Positions 39,617 to 48,404 of a stretch of 64,000 nt of DNA are shown here, in pieces; the first letter of the stretch is position 1, and each line of letters starts with the position of its first letter. The stretch spans positions 310,001 to 374,000 of the forward strand of contig NZ_JACJSD010000001.1 of NCBI RefSeq assembly GCF_014697615.1. Direction: 5' to 3'. A program made the translations under genes and the position numbers. The stretch comes from Nostoc sp. FACHB-280 (GTDB taxonomy: Bacteria > Cyanobacteriota > Cyanobacteriia > Cyanobacteriales > Nostocaceae). Below the pieces are notes generated by a model. That model saw nothing but the letters and a program-made list of their open reading frames with translations. It ran no database searches and was not told where the DNA came from.

Positions 39617-39733
39617 TTTTAGTAGATGGATTTACATTCTAAAAATTAATATTTGAGTTGTAAAGCCCAAATAATAAAAAAGTGATGAATTCTCAAACGA
39701 AAAATTTGAGGTTTTGTCTTTTTTATTTAGGAT

Positions 39734-40297
39734 TTAACGCACCTGCGTTTGATAAGTGACTTTGAGTGTAGTGTTGGCTGCAATTACTGGGCTATAAAAG
39801 CGAATATGTGTATAAGCACTAGCTGGTGCAGGTTGAGTTTGGATATTGCCATTAGGTAGAGTAACTTTAATTGTGGGATTTACTACGAAACTACGCCCAC
39901 CATCAATGCTGTAGCTAACTTTGACATCACTAGGAAAATTAGCTGACTTTAAAATATAAACCATGCCTTTGGCAATTGGTTGATTGAGATTAAGATTCTT
40001 CAGGGGGCGATCGCTTGTATTTTCACCAGTCAAGGTATAGCGTAAGATATCTCCTGGTTTGACAATCGCTTTGTTATTCAAAGCCTGCCATGTGATTTTT
40101 TGCTTTCCTTGTTCATCCTTAATTAAAACTTGCTTTTCAGCTGCCAAAAATAACTTTAAAGTCTGTTGTTTTTCAGGACTTTGTGCCACTGCTCTGTTAA
40201 TTGTCCAGCTATAAAGTAATCCTGGTAGAGGATTTATAAATGAGGCTGTAGTTAGTAATAAAATTGCCCCTATTCCATTGATTAAAATTCGTTGCAT
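39734..40297 (-). CDS. Small exported DUF11-like protein
   Basis: From the ATG at 40297, preceded by AGGGTGG, the protein has 187 residues: a signal peptide (hydrophobic about 5-35, AVAQS), and one DUF11-like immunoglobulin-fold domain with KPGDILRYTLTGENTSDRPL and a final strand LKVTYQTQVR. A GTG at 40306 is also possible but too near the ribosome-binding site. It lies 24 bases after the 847-residue gene, so they are co-transcribed. Confidence 0.82.
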   Translation of the reverse strand: MQRILINGIGAILLLTTASFINPLPGLLYSWTINRAVAQSPEKQQTLKLFLAAEKQVLIKDEQGKQKITWQALNNKAIVKPGDILRYTLTGENTSDRPLKNLNLNQPIAKGMVYILKSANFPSDVKVSYSIDGGRSFVVNPTIKVTLPNGNIQTQPAPASAYTHIRFYSPVIAANTTLKVTYQTQVR

Positions 40298-40321
40298 TGT
40301 AGCCACCCTGATAAATTACTA

Positions 40322-42865
40322 TTAGTTCACTTTGCGCTGGAAGATAAATGTTCCAGTTGCACCAGGTGCAACTGGGTTAGTAAGAGTATTCACATACTTG
40401 GTGACATCGCTACTCGCAGTAGTACCACTTTGTTCACCACTAAGAAGATTATTAGCAGGAGTGCCACTGAAGAATTGAGTTGTTCCTGCTCCCTGAACTG
40501 AGCCAAGAACATGGCTAGTATCAATTGCACCATTGCCATCATTATCTTTCGCCCAATTATTAGAATTTACAGTGCCACTGCCATCTTCTGTAATTACCAC
40601 GTTGCCAGCATTTAAAATTACATTATTACTACCACTCGCTGGCTGCGGTTCAGAAATATTTTTGTACTGAATCACGTACTCAATAATGTTGCCTGGTGCT
40701 GGTTTTTTTGGTGCTGTACTCAAAGTTCCATCACTTCCTTGCACGGCTGGGCCTGTTCCTTGTAAAACCCGTGACTGTTTGATTAATTGCAAGAAACCAG
40801 TATAGACACGATTAATCGTGGTGTTTGTTGCTCGGTCATCTGGTAATCCATTATTATCAGTGTCAACAAATGCTGTAACTGGTACTGAGAAACCTCGTTC
40901 AAAGCCAGGATCAGTAGAAAGTCGCGTGTCACTTGGTAAGTCAACAATGACAGTGTAGCTAGCTGTTCCATTGGAAGCTACGTTATCAATGCGTACTGGG
41001 TTAGTCGCACTAACTGGATTGCCTGCTACACTACCAGTACCACTTGTAAAGACAAACTGTGTACCATCATATCTATAAGTAGCAGATGCTCCCCCGTAAG
41101 ATATAGTCACCAATGTATCTACAGGTAAATTACTTGGGTTAGCTGGTGGCGTTGGTATTAAAGAGACATTGGCTGCTACAGTACCCGGATTGAGAATAGT
41201 GTTAGTAAAACTTACTTGATCTGGATCAAATGTTGTACCAGGAGTCATATCTGCTGGTACATTGGAAGATTTATTCGTAAAGTCATCATTGTTATTTGTT
41301 GGCCCTACTGCTCCAGGAAAACCGTTTGGCCCATTGAGCAGCAAAACAACATCAAGAGTAAATACGTTGGCTTCACCACCAGAGTTGGCGGTTGTATTTT
41401 CAGTATCACCAGTATTGTTGCCAGCAGTGTCAGTTCCAGTTGTGGTTAAATCATTTGAATCATTAATATAACCGTCAGGTACAGTCGGTGGTAACTGATC
41501 TGGTACACCATCCCCATTTGTATCTGTGTTGGCTGGAGGTGTCATGTTACCTGAAACTCCATTGAAGTTACTGGGGTTTTGATCACCAGATTCGTCAAAC
41601 ACTGGCGCATCTGTTCCTGGGGTTTTACCGAAGACTTGGGCGATGTTGGCGATGGTTAAAGGTGCAGTTTCTCCAGCTTTAACTTTTACTTGAATAGAGA
41701 AACTGGTTGATTGTGCATCAGCAGCAGGAAGATAAGTAGATGTGTTGCCATCTACAGTAGTTTTTGCAAAACCGATGCGGGTGACAGTAGATAAAGTTGG
41801 GGCTGTGGTTGTCCAGGTAGCAGCGTTAGCAGATGTAGTGACAGGAGTAGTAGAGTAAACGACAGTCCAACCAGTAGGAGCTGTCGGCGCAACTGCTAAT
41901 TGAGTACCGGCGGGAATAGCATCTGATACTAGGATATTTGTGCCAGAAAGACCTGTTACGACAGAACCTGCTAAGGCTGAAGGCGTGATGTTTTGTCCTG
42001 TATTATCAGTAGACCTAACTTGTAAACTTAAGTTGTAGTTGATGGTATCGTCTGTGATATCTCCGAGAGTATTCTGATTGTTATAAGTACCACGAGTTTT
42101 GAAGATAGTAGCCAAAGAATAATTTTTTGGATTAATTGTGATGCTGGCTGAGGCGCTGCCTTCTACTACTCCGTTAGCAGGTGTACCTAGAACTTCTACA
42201 GGCGTACCATCTGGGTTATCTACCGTGTAAATATCTCTCGCATCATTAACTGAGCCGCTACGTGGGGAGTTGGTTGCGGTTTCAGCAGGGTTAGTTTCCC
42301 CTAAAGTAACTTTGATGGTTTGACCTGATGTTGCACCAGAATTGACTGTGACTGGTACTCTGACTAGTATCGTGCCATTCACAGGTATGGAAGATGTGGT
42401 AAAGCCACCATTAGGAACATTTGTCCATGTTGTTCCACCGTCGGTACTGTATTGTAGTGTGCCTTGGGTACCTGGGCCTGTAATCCCAGCTTGGGTGGGA
42501 ATTTGGAATCTAGTTGGGTCGTTACCGACGTTGGTAATTGTAAATGGAAAATAGATGAGATCGCCGATTTGAATAGTTCCACCGTTATCATCTTCAGGTG
42601 TACCAGCGACAACGGATATCCCAGCTACTTCGGCTACGGTGACAGTAACGGTATTAGAAGTACTGTTGATTGGTACGTTGGGATTGTTGGGGTCTTCGTA
42701 GGTGGCTGTTGCTTGGTTATCGATAGTTGAACCAGCTGCGGTTGGGGTAGTTTGAGCTAACACTGGGGAAACCAAGAAAAACCCGTTAGCTAACAATACT
42801 GTTGCTACTAAAGTATTGTGAAATATACAGTTTTGCGCCTTGTGAATTTGGTAACGAGATTTCAT
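40322..42865 (-). CDS. Large exported DUF11-type surface protein
   Basis: The 847-residue protein has a signal peptide ending near VLAQT, then several beta-rich domains of the DUF11/isopeptide type (STIDNQATATYEDPNNP, FTITNVGNDPTRFQIP, VVITEDGSG), with acidic Asp/Asn turns such as DTNGDGVPDQ and DTDNNGLPDD that resemble thrombospondin-type-3/calcium-binding loops. The last strand ends GTFIFQRKVN, similar to the 1091-residue protein. It is the first gene of the locus and may be its most abundant product. Surface location is inferred. Confidence 0.85.
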   Translation of the reverse strand: MKSRYQIHKAQNCIFHNTLVATVLLANGFFLVSPVLAQTTPTAAGSTIDNQATATYEDPNNPNVPINSTSNTVTVTVAEVAGISVVAGTPEDDNGGTIQIGDLIYFPFTITNVGNDPTRFQIPTQAGITGPGTQGTLQYSTDGGTTWTNVPNGGFTTSSIPVNGTILVRVPVTVNSGATSGQTIKVTLGETNPAETATNSPRSGSVNDARDIYTVDNPDGTPVEVLGTPANGVVEGSASASITINPKNYSLATIFKTRGTYNNQNTLGDITDDTINYNLSLQVRSTDNTGQNITPSALAGSVVTGLSGTNILVSDAIPAGTQLAVAPTAPTGWTVVYSTTPVTTSANAATWTTTAPTLSTVTRIGFAKTTVDGNTSTYLPAADAQSTSFSIQVKVKAGETAPLTIANIAQVFGKTPGTDAPVFDESGDQNPSNFNGVSGNMTPPANTDTNGDGVPDQLPPTVPDGYINDSNDLTTTGTDTAGNNTGDTENTTANSGGEANVFTLDVVLLLNGPNGFPGAVGPTNNNDDFTNKSSNVPADMTPGTTFDPDQVSFTNTILNPGTVAANVSLIPTPPANPSNLPVDTLVTISYGGASATYRYDGTQFVFTSGTGSVAGNPVSATNPVRIDNVASNGTASYTVIVDLPSDTRLSTDPGFERGFSVPVTAFVDTDNNGLPDDRATNTTINRVYTGFLQLIKQSRVLQGTGPAVQGSDGTLSTAPKKPAPGNIIEYVIQYKNISEPQPASGSNNVILNAGNVVITEDGSGTVNSNNWAKDNDGNGAIDTSHVLGSVQGAGTTQFFSGTPANNLLSGEQSGTTASSDVTKYVNTLTNPVAPGATGTFIFQRKVN

Positions 42866-43370
42866 TGGGTGTAGTCGCTTAGTATGGTGCAGCCTGATTA
42901 ATTTCGATGAGAGTCCATATAAATGCTGGAATTGAATTATTCAATTCCAACGGTGATGTAATCCTAATTGCCTACGAGTTATAGATTTTACTTAGACTCG
43001 GTACTATTTACCGACACTTTGGCTATTACTTGTTACACCAATATTGCGTAACAATAACAACCTTAAATCAAGCCTCTGGAATTAAAAAACAGTCGAAATA
43101 CTGGTATACCAAAAATTCATACTTAAAGGTACACAGTAGTTTTTACTAAATCATAGTTAAGATGCTCCTAATTTTTTATACTTCGTTAATATGACAACAC
43201 CGTAATACTGAGTGTTCATTAACAATAAAAAATAGGTTTTTGTTTGCTCAAAGAATTTAGAGTGCCGGGACAATATATCCGACTATTTTTATCGGGTATG
43301 TTTGACTGGTATTTTTACTCGTGTTACTATCAAGCGACAGTTGACGGACAAAACAGGGAAAGCGATCGCT
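42866..43370. other. 505-base divergent spacer
   Basis: This region separates the surface locus from threonine synthase. It is AT-rich and must hold promoters for both directions. No hairpin, repeat or small gene was recognised. A HIP1 octamer lies just before the threonine synthase start. Confidence 0.5.
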
Positions 43371-44675
43371 ATGACTCAGGCAATCTCCACACACACCCAA
43401 ACCACCACAGGTAATCTAGAAGCGTTGAAGTGTAAAGAATGTGGTGCAGAATACGAACTCCAAGCTAGTCATGTTTGTGAGTTTTGCTTTGGGCCGTTGG
43501 AAGTGAAATATAACTACAACAATATTCGCCTGAGTGTGAGCCGCGAAAAAATTCAAGCCGGGCCAAATTCAATTTGGCGCTATCGTCAATTTTTACCTGT
43601 TGCAACTGACAATGTAATTGATGTGGGAACCGGGATGACTCCTTTGGTGCGTTCCCAACGTCTTGCCCGTCGCCTGGGTCTGAATAAGCTTTACATTAAA
43701 AATGATGCCGTCAACATGCCTACCCTCAGCTTTAAGGATCGGGTAGTTTCAGTTGCTTTGTCTCGCGCCAGAGAGTTAGGTTTTACGACAGTATCTTGTG
43801 CTAGTACTGGTAACTTAGCAAATTCGACAGCAGCGATCGCGGCTCATGCTGGTTTAGACTGCTGCGTATTCATACCCTCTGACTTAGAAGCAGGTAAAGT
43901 GCTAGGTAGCTTGATTTACAGTCCTACTCTCATGGCTGTTAAAGGCAACTACGATCAAGTAAACCGCCTCTGTTCGGAAGTAGCAAACACACATGGCTGG
44001 GGTTTTGTAAATATTAATCTACGCCCTTACTACTCTGAAGGTTCCAAAACTCTTGGTTTTGAAGTAGCGGAACAATTAGGTTGGCAATTACCAGATCATA
44101 TAGTTGCACCTTTGGCTTCTGGTTCACTATTTACCAAAATCTATAAAGGCTTCAAAGAATTTGTTGAAGTTGGCTTAGTAGAAGGCAAAAATGTGCGTTT
44201 TAGCGGCGCACAAGCTGAAGGTTGTTCACCCATCGCCCAAGCATTTAGAGAAGATCGCGACTTTATCAAGCCTGTGAAACCAAATACAATTGCTAAATCG
44301 ATCGCAATTGGGAATCCAGCAGATGGTGTCTATGCTGTCGAAATTGCGAAGAAAACAGGCGGTAATATTGAATCAGTTACCGATGCAGAAATTATCGAAG
44401 GCATCAAGTTGCTGGCAGAAACCGAAGGTATCTTTACAGAAACAGCAGGTGGAACAACCGTCGCTGTGCTGAAAAAATTGGTAGAAGCTGGCAAAATTGA
44501 TCCAGATGAAACTACTGTGGTTTATATCACTGGCAATGGTTTGAAAACTCAAGAAGCAGTTCAAGGTTACGTTGGCGAACCATTGACAATTGATGCCAAA
44601 CTCGATAGTTTTGAACGTGCGCTAGAACGTTCTCGTACTCTAGACCGCCTGGAATGGCAACAAGTTCTAGTTTAA
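43371..44675 (+). CDS. thrC: Threonine synthase with N-terminal zinc ribbon
   Basis: From the ATG at 43371 the enzyme has 434 residues. It converts O-phosphohomoserine to threonine. Seen: a zinc-ribbon N-terminus with Cys21, Cys24, Cys36 and Cys39, the PLP lysine Lys122 in PTLSFKDRV, the phosphate-binding STGNLANSTAA, and the ITGNGLKTQEAV segment near the C-terminus. The ATG at 43371 is favoured over a TTG/GTG extension to 43302. It is followed after 241 bases by a MoaD/ThiS-like gene on the same strand, which may give a second, sulfur-related reaction. Confidence 0.93.
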   Translation: MTQAISTHTQTTTGNLEALKCKECGAEYELQASHVCEFCFGPLEVKYNYNNIRLSVSREKIQAGPNSIWRYRQFLPVATDNVIDVGTGMTPLVRSQRLARRLGLNKLYIKNDAVNMPTLSFKDRVVSVALSRARELGFTTVSCASTGNLANSTAAIAAHAGLDCCVFIPSDLEAGKVLGSLIYSPTLMAVKGNYDQVNRLCSEVANTHGWGFVNINLRPYYSEGSKTLGFEVAEQLGWQLPDHIVAPLASGSLFTKIYKGFKEFVEVGLVEGKNVRFSGAQAEGCSPIAQAFREDRDFIKPVKPNTIAKSIAIGNPADGVYAVEIAKKTGGNIESVTDAEIIEGIKLLAETEGIFTETAGGTTVAVLKKLVEAGKIDPDETTVVYITGNGLKTQEAVQGYVGEPLTIDAKLDSFERALERSRTLDRLEWQQVLV

Positions 44676-44888
44676 AGGAGACAGGAGTTGAAAGGCAGGA
44701 GGCTGATTAGAGGGTGATGCAAACCCACCTCTAATCGTAGACTGCCAAATCACCAGATGATGGCGGGAGACTTAAACCCATATAGGCGAGTCAAAAAGGC
44801 TTTATTCTTAATTCAAAATTTTCCCTTCTGCCTCCTGTCCTCTGCTTTCTGCCTCGCCCGAAGGGCAGTTAAAGGTAAAAACCTAAAT

Positions 44889-44909
44889 TTCACACTTCAC
44901 ACTTCACAC
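44889..44909 (+). repeat. Three tandem TTCACAC heptamers directly before the MoaD-like gene
   Basis: The repeats end seven bases before the ATG at 44917 and occupy the place of a ribosome-binding site. Confidence 0.85.
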
Positions 44910-44916
44910 TTCCAAT

Positions 44917-45192
44917 ATGGCTGTTACTGTTTTAATTCCCACTGCTCTCCAAAAGTTCACAGATAATAAAGCTACCATCGAATGCACAGGTAGCAGTGTC
45001 GCTGAGTTGTTCAATTCCTTAGAAAAACATTGTCCTGGTATCAAAGAGCGGCTGTGTGATGAACACGGACAACCACGACGCTTTTTAAATTTGTATGTGA
45101 ATAGTGAAGATATCCGCTTTTTAGAGGGAATAGCTACACCGTTGAAAGATGGTGATGAAGTGAGTATTGTACCTGCTGTTGCAGGCGGTTGA
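44917..45192 (+). CDS. MoaD/ThiS family sulfur-carrier-like protein
   Basis: The 91-residue protein has a beta-grasp fold pattern and ends in the Gly-Gly dipeptide (VPAVAGG) that in this family is activated as a thiocarboxylate. Seen: [32 protein letters not shown] and [14 protein letters not shown]. In molybdopterin and thiamine synthesis, and in mycobacterial CysO with CysM, such proteins carry sulfide. The neighbour is a PLP enzyme of the same fold type as CysM. No activating enzyme is nearby. No ribosome-binding site is visible before the ATG. Confidence 0.9.
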   Translation: MAVTVLIPTALQKFTDNKATIECTGSSVAELFNSLEKHCPGIKERLCDEHGQPRRFLNLYVNSEDIRFLEGIATPLKDGDEVSIVPAVAGG

Positions 45193-45292
45193 GCCAATAA
45201 AATCTAGGTTGGTCAAATCGGTACAATATCTATCTATAAAAATAGCGAACAACTGTTCTCAATTACTTCCCTGTTTATCGAGATTTGCTTGT

Positions 45293-45328
45293 TGCACCAG
45301 TAAGATATTACTGGTGCATTTGTTTTTG
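45293..45328 (+). terminator. Rho-independent terminator after the MoaD-like gene
   Basis: TGCACCAGTAA and TTACTGGTGCA form an 11-bp perfect stem with a GATA loop, followed by TTTGTTTTTG. It lies 100 bases after the stop at 45192. The remaining part of 45193-45555 shows a short GCGCCTCGACTTCGCTCGGCG dispersed repeat near 45386 and nothing else. Confidence 0.85.
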
Positions 45329-45555
45329 TTGACAAAGATAGGACTGATACCATTTCACTTTAAAAAGTATACATATATGAAGATAGCGCCTCGACTTCGC
45401 TCGGCGAACAGAAGGAGAGGTTCAGAGAAAGTGATGTGTATCAGTAATTTAGTGAATTGGACGATGCAGTGAAATGTTGATTTTGTTGGGTTTCATTACC
45501 CTGCGGGTGTCTAGGTTCCACCCAACCTACCTTGATTTTTCTATGTTTAACAAGA

Positions 45556-46143
45556 TTAATTCACGACTTGACTCCCATGACTGCGGGGATCATCTTGCTG
45601 TTTTGATGGAACTGAGGTGGAAACTTTAGAAGTTTTACCACTAGCTTGGGCATAAGGTAAGGGTGTACCCGCAACTAACGCCTCGACATTATTAGCCATG
45701 ATATTACGAGGTATATCACCGATCGCCTGGGCTATGCTTTCTGCATCTTTAGTTAAAAATACAAAATGGGGAATCCCATCTACGCGATATTTCAACATTT
45801 CTGGCAACCATTTGGTGTTATCTACGTTCAGCATGACAAAATTAGCTTTGTCGGCATACTGCTGTTCAAGTTCTGCCATATCTGGTGCCATTTTTTGGCA
45901 AACAGTACACCAGTCAGCGTAAAACTCAACGATGGATGGTTTACCGTTACTCACAGCAACATCTAAGGGGGTGGAGTTTTTCGCCAACTCAGCAACGGAA
46001 ATGGAATTAGTTTCAGTTCTTAACCCTAAGACAAGGGCAACACTCAGGGCGATCGCTACTATTACAATTAAGAAGTTTCTCAAACGCGCCCCAAATTTAG
46101 ATTCCGGTTTGGCGGGAGAATTAACGGGTGCTTCTGTAGTCAT
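45556..46143 (-). CDS. txlA: Membrane-anchored thioredoxin-like protein (TxlA/HCF164 type)
   Basis: About 195-200 residues. A membrane segment at about 29-46 of the longer form is followed by a thioredoxin domain with the redox pair C-T-V-C (positions 84 and 87 from the start at 46158) in EFYADWCTVCQKMAP and a cis-Pro segment VDGIPHF. In cyanobacteria and plastids this protein faces the lumen/periplasm and supports cytochrome b6f and c assembly. Start at the ATG at 46143 or 46158 is unresolved. It is divergent from the NIL-ferredoxin gene. Confidence 0.93.
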   Translation of the reverse strand: MTTEAPVNSPAKPESKFGARLRNFLIVIVAIALSVALVLGLRTETNSISVAELAKNSTPLDVAVSNGKPSIVEFYADWCTVCQKMAPDMAELEQQYADKANFVMLNVDNTKWLPEMLKYRVDGIPHFVFLTKDAESIAQAIGDIPRNIMANNVEALVAGTPLPYAQASGKTSKVSTSVPSKQQDDPRSHGSQVVN

Positions 46144-46229
46144 AGCAAATTTATTCATACTTATTAACTATTGCCACTATTTAGTTTATCGTTTTCTTTT
46201 TATCTGTCCGCCTCTACCTGCTTAAACCT

Positions 46230-46634
46230 GTGAAAAAACGAGTTACTCTAACATTCCCCAAGCGTGCCATTCAAATGCCTGTAACCTATGTACTGGCAAA
46301 AGATTTTAATGTAGCTGCCAATATTATCCGCGCCCAAGTTGCCCCCAATCAAATTGGTAAACTGGTGGTGGAACTCTCTGGAGATATTGATCAGTTAGAT
46401 GCAGCAATTGAATGGATGCGATCGCGTCACATTGGTGTATCTTCCAGTTTGGGAGAAATTGCCATTGATGAAGATGTTTGTGTTGACTGTGGCTTATGTA
46501 CTGGAGTATGTCCCACAGAAGCACTGAGTCTGCACCCAGAAACATTCAAGCTAACGTTTACGCGATCGCGCTGTATTGTTTGTGAACAGTGTATTCCGAC
46601 TTGTCCTGTGCAAGCGATTTCCACTAACCTTTAA
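46230..46634 (+). CDS. NIL domain plus 2x[4Fe-4S] ferredoxin protein
   Basis: The 134-residue protein starts with GTG. Residues 1-78 form the NIL domain (VTLTFPKRAIQMPVTYVLAKDF), and the C-terminal part has two cluster motifs with Cys84, 87, 90, 94 and Cys115, 118, 121, 125. NIL is otherwise a ligand-binding domain of methionine-type ABC transporters; the fusion to ferredoxin is common in cyanobacteria and may take part in sulfur-amino-acid metabolism. Its exact role is not proven. It is divergent from txlA. Confidence 0.93.
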   Translation: MKKRVTLTFPKRAIQMPVTYVLAKDFNVAANIIRAQVAPNQIGKLVVELSGDIDQLDAAIEWMRSRHIGVSSSLGEIAIDEDVCVDCGLCTGVCPTEALSLHPETFKLTFTRSRCIVCEQCIPTCPVQAISTNL

Positions 46635-46636
46635 CT

Positions 46637-47089
46637 TCAGGGGAATATATCGGCTGTGATGTTGCGATCGTCAATTAACCTAGTCTCAGCCGGAAAATCA
46701 TAAACCACTAACAGCGAAGGCACTCCTGATATATCTTGGAATCTAGAGTTTTAAGGAATTCTACCTAAGATATAGCGATTAAATTCGATTTCAATTTTTG
46801 CTAGTCTAGAAACATTTTTTTGATCAGATTGGTCAGGTTTTGGTTTTTTGCGTTTGTAGCTATGGGAACCGAAAATCCATACATAATAGTCTGTATACGC
46901 CATTCCTTCAATATCAATTTCCTCATCTTCGGAGGCGGGTAAATTTAAAAAGTCTGAGACTCTATATTGTTGGTGTTCTGCAAATTTATTTGCCTCACTC
47001 AACGTTAGTCTTTCCAAGGTAGAAGTTTCATCTGAACCCAACCATAAATGTTTTTCAGGCGTTAACCTGACTCCCGAAATATCTGTTCT
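46637..47089 (-). pseudogene. Degraded DUF3616 gene
   Basis: On the minus strand, frame from a stop at 47090, the peptide GVRLTPEKHLWLGSDETS continues to YVWIFGSHSYKRKKPKPDQS and RYILGRIP, which is the start half of a DUF3616 protein. A TAA stop at 46751 follows, and in the same frame the peptide GVPSLLVVYDFPAETRL continues to ADIFP and a final stop at 46637. That is the typical end of DUF3616. A central part of about 200 residues is missing, and no start codon is left. So this is an internally deleted remnant. Confidence 0.8.
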
Positions 47090-47400
47090 TTATTCTTGAA
47101 AGCTTCAGTAAATCAGAGAATAACTGGCTGGATAGTCTGCAATTTTTCTATAGTTTTTATAAAATTTTTAATTTGTAATTATCATCAATCTTTAACAGTT
47201 ATAATAACCATTTTACTTATAAATCGCTCAATATATCTCTTAAATAAATTTGTTTTTATGTTTATAATCAACCCGAAATATTATAATGTTAATACTTATT
47301 ATGATGATTATTGGCTTAAAAAAACTATCTAGAGATAGATGATTTTTTAAACTAATGCTAGTATGCAATAAACCCAATAAGTAACTAGTTGTTATTAATT
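47090..47400. other. AT-rich spacer before the CHAD gene
   Basis: No gene, hairpin or repeat seen. A frame at 47096-47332 has poor coding character (rich in Ile/Tyr/Asn) and no ribosome-binding site. Confidence 0.5.
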
Positions 47401-48369
47401 ATGAAATTAGCCACCAAACCCACCGTAAAAACCCTAGGCGAATACGCCTACCAAGCAATTCAAAAGCATTTTAATAAAACTTTAAAGTACGAAAAAACTG
47501 TTAAAAAAGATGAAGATCCCGAAGCATTACATCAAATGCGTGTGGGAATGCGCCGTCTCCGCACCGCAGTTAGTCGGTTTGATGTTGTATTAGATTTGCC
47601 CAAGCCAGCCAGCGATAAAAATATAGGCAAAATTGCTCGCCGATTGGGTAGCCTCAGAGACTTAGATGTACTCAAAGAAAGTTTAGAACAGCTTTACCAA
47701 CCAAAACTACCCCATAAAGAACAAAAATCTCTAAATAAGGCTTTTCAGGCTTTAGCAAAACAGCGAGAAGTTGCATTAGCTGATGTGTTGAATACACTTA
47801 AAGATGAACCATATAAATCTTTTAAGCAAACATTAGAAGAATGGTTAGAAAAACCTCAATATCAATCTTTAGGTTCTCTGCCAATTCAGCAAGTATTACC
47901 AGATTTACTGTTACCAGAAGTCAGTATTTTCTTTCTCCATCCTGGTTGGTTAGTCGGGACTCAAGTTACAGAGTCAGAAGTGAAAATTCGCCATGATTGG
48001 CAAGCTGAAAAAATAGAACAACATTTAACTAGTAAAGGTGATACGATTCATGATTTACGCAAACAAGCAAAACGGTTGCGTTATCAAATGGAATTATTTG
48101 CTGAATTATATGCAGACTCTTACACAGGTTACATTGCAGAAGTAAAAAGCATACAAGATATTTTAGGGAGCATTCAAGACAGCGTAGTGATGGGAGAGTG
48201 GCTAACAGATATTTTTAAATCAGAATTCCACGCGCATCTGCCTACCTTAGCTAACTTATTAGCAGAACATCGTTACCAATTATGGCAGCAGTGGCAACCA
48301 TTACAAGAAAAATACTTGATAGTGGAAAATCGACATAATTTTCATTTAGCCATCTTGCAGCCAGCGTAA
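47401..48369 (+). CDS. CHAD domain protein
   Basis: The 322-residue, all-helical protein matches the CHAD domain, which binds polyphosphate through conserved His and basic residues. Seen: EALHQMRVGMRRLRTAVSRFD at the N-terminus and DTIHDLRKQAKRLRYQMELFAE in the second half, the two symmetric helical repeats of CHAD. The ATG at 47401 is preferred to a TTG at 47389. It stands alone; no CYTH triphosphatase is adjacent. Confidence 0.93.
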   Translation: MKLATKPTVKTLGEYAYQAIQKHFNKTLKYEKTVKKDEDPEALHQMRVGMRRLRTAVSRFDVVLDLPKPASDKNIGKIARRLGSLRDLDVLKESLEQLYQPKLPHKEQKSLNKAFQALAKQREVALADVLNTLKDEPYKSFKQTLEEWLEKPQYQSLGSLPIQQVLPDLLLPEVSIFFLHPGWLVGTQVTESEVKIRHDWQAEKIEQHLTSKGDTIHDLRKQAKRLRYQMELFAELYADSYTGYIAEVKSIQDILGSIQDSVVMGEWLTDIFKSEFHAHLPTLANLLAEHRYQLWQQWQPLQEKYLIVENRHNFHLAILQPA

Positions 48370-48404
48370 AATTTTGACAGTGATTTTATCTGATTTTTTT
48401 GGCA

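Noticed and set aside
44889-44909. Tandem repeats considered as a CRISPR or similar array
   Set aside because: Units are seven bases without spacers; the same holds for all heptamer arrays in the window. No cas genes are present.
47096-47332. 78-residue plus-strand frame
   Set aside because: Very AT-rich, Ile/Tyr/Asn-heavy, no ribosome-binding site, partly formed by the sequence upstream of a pseudogene.
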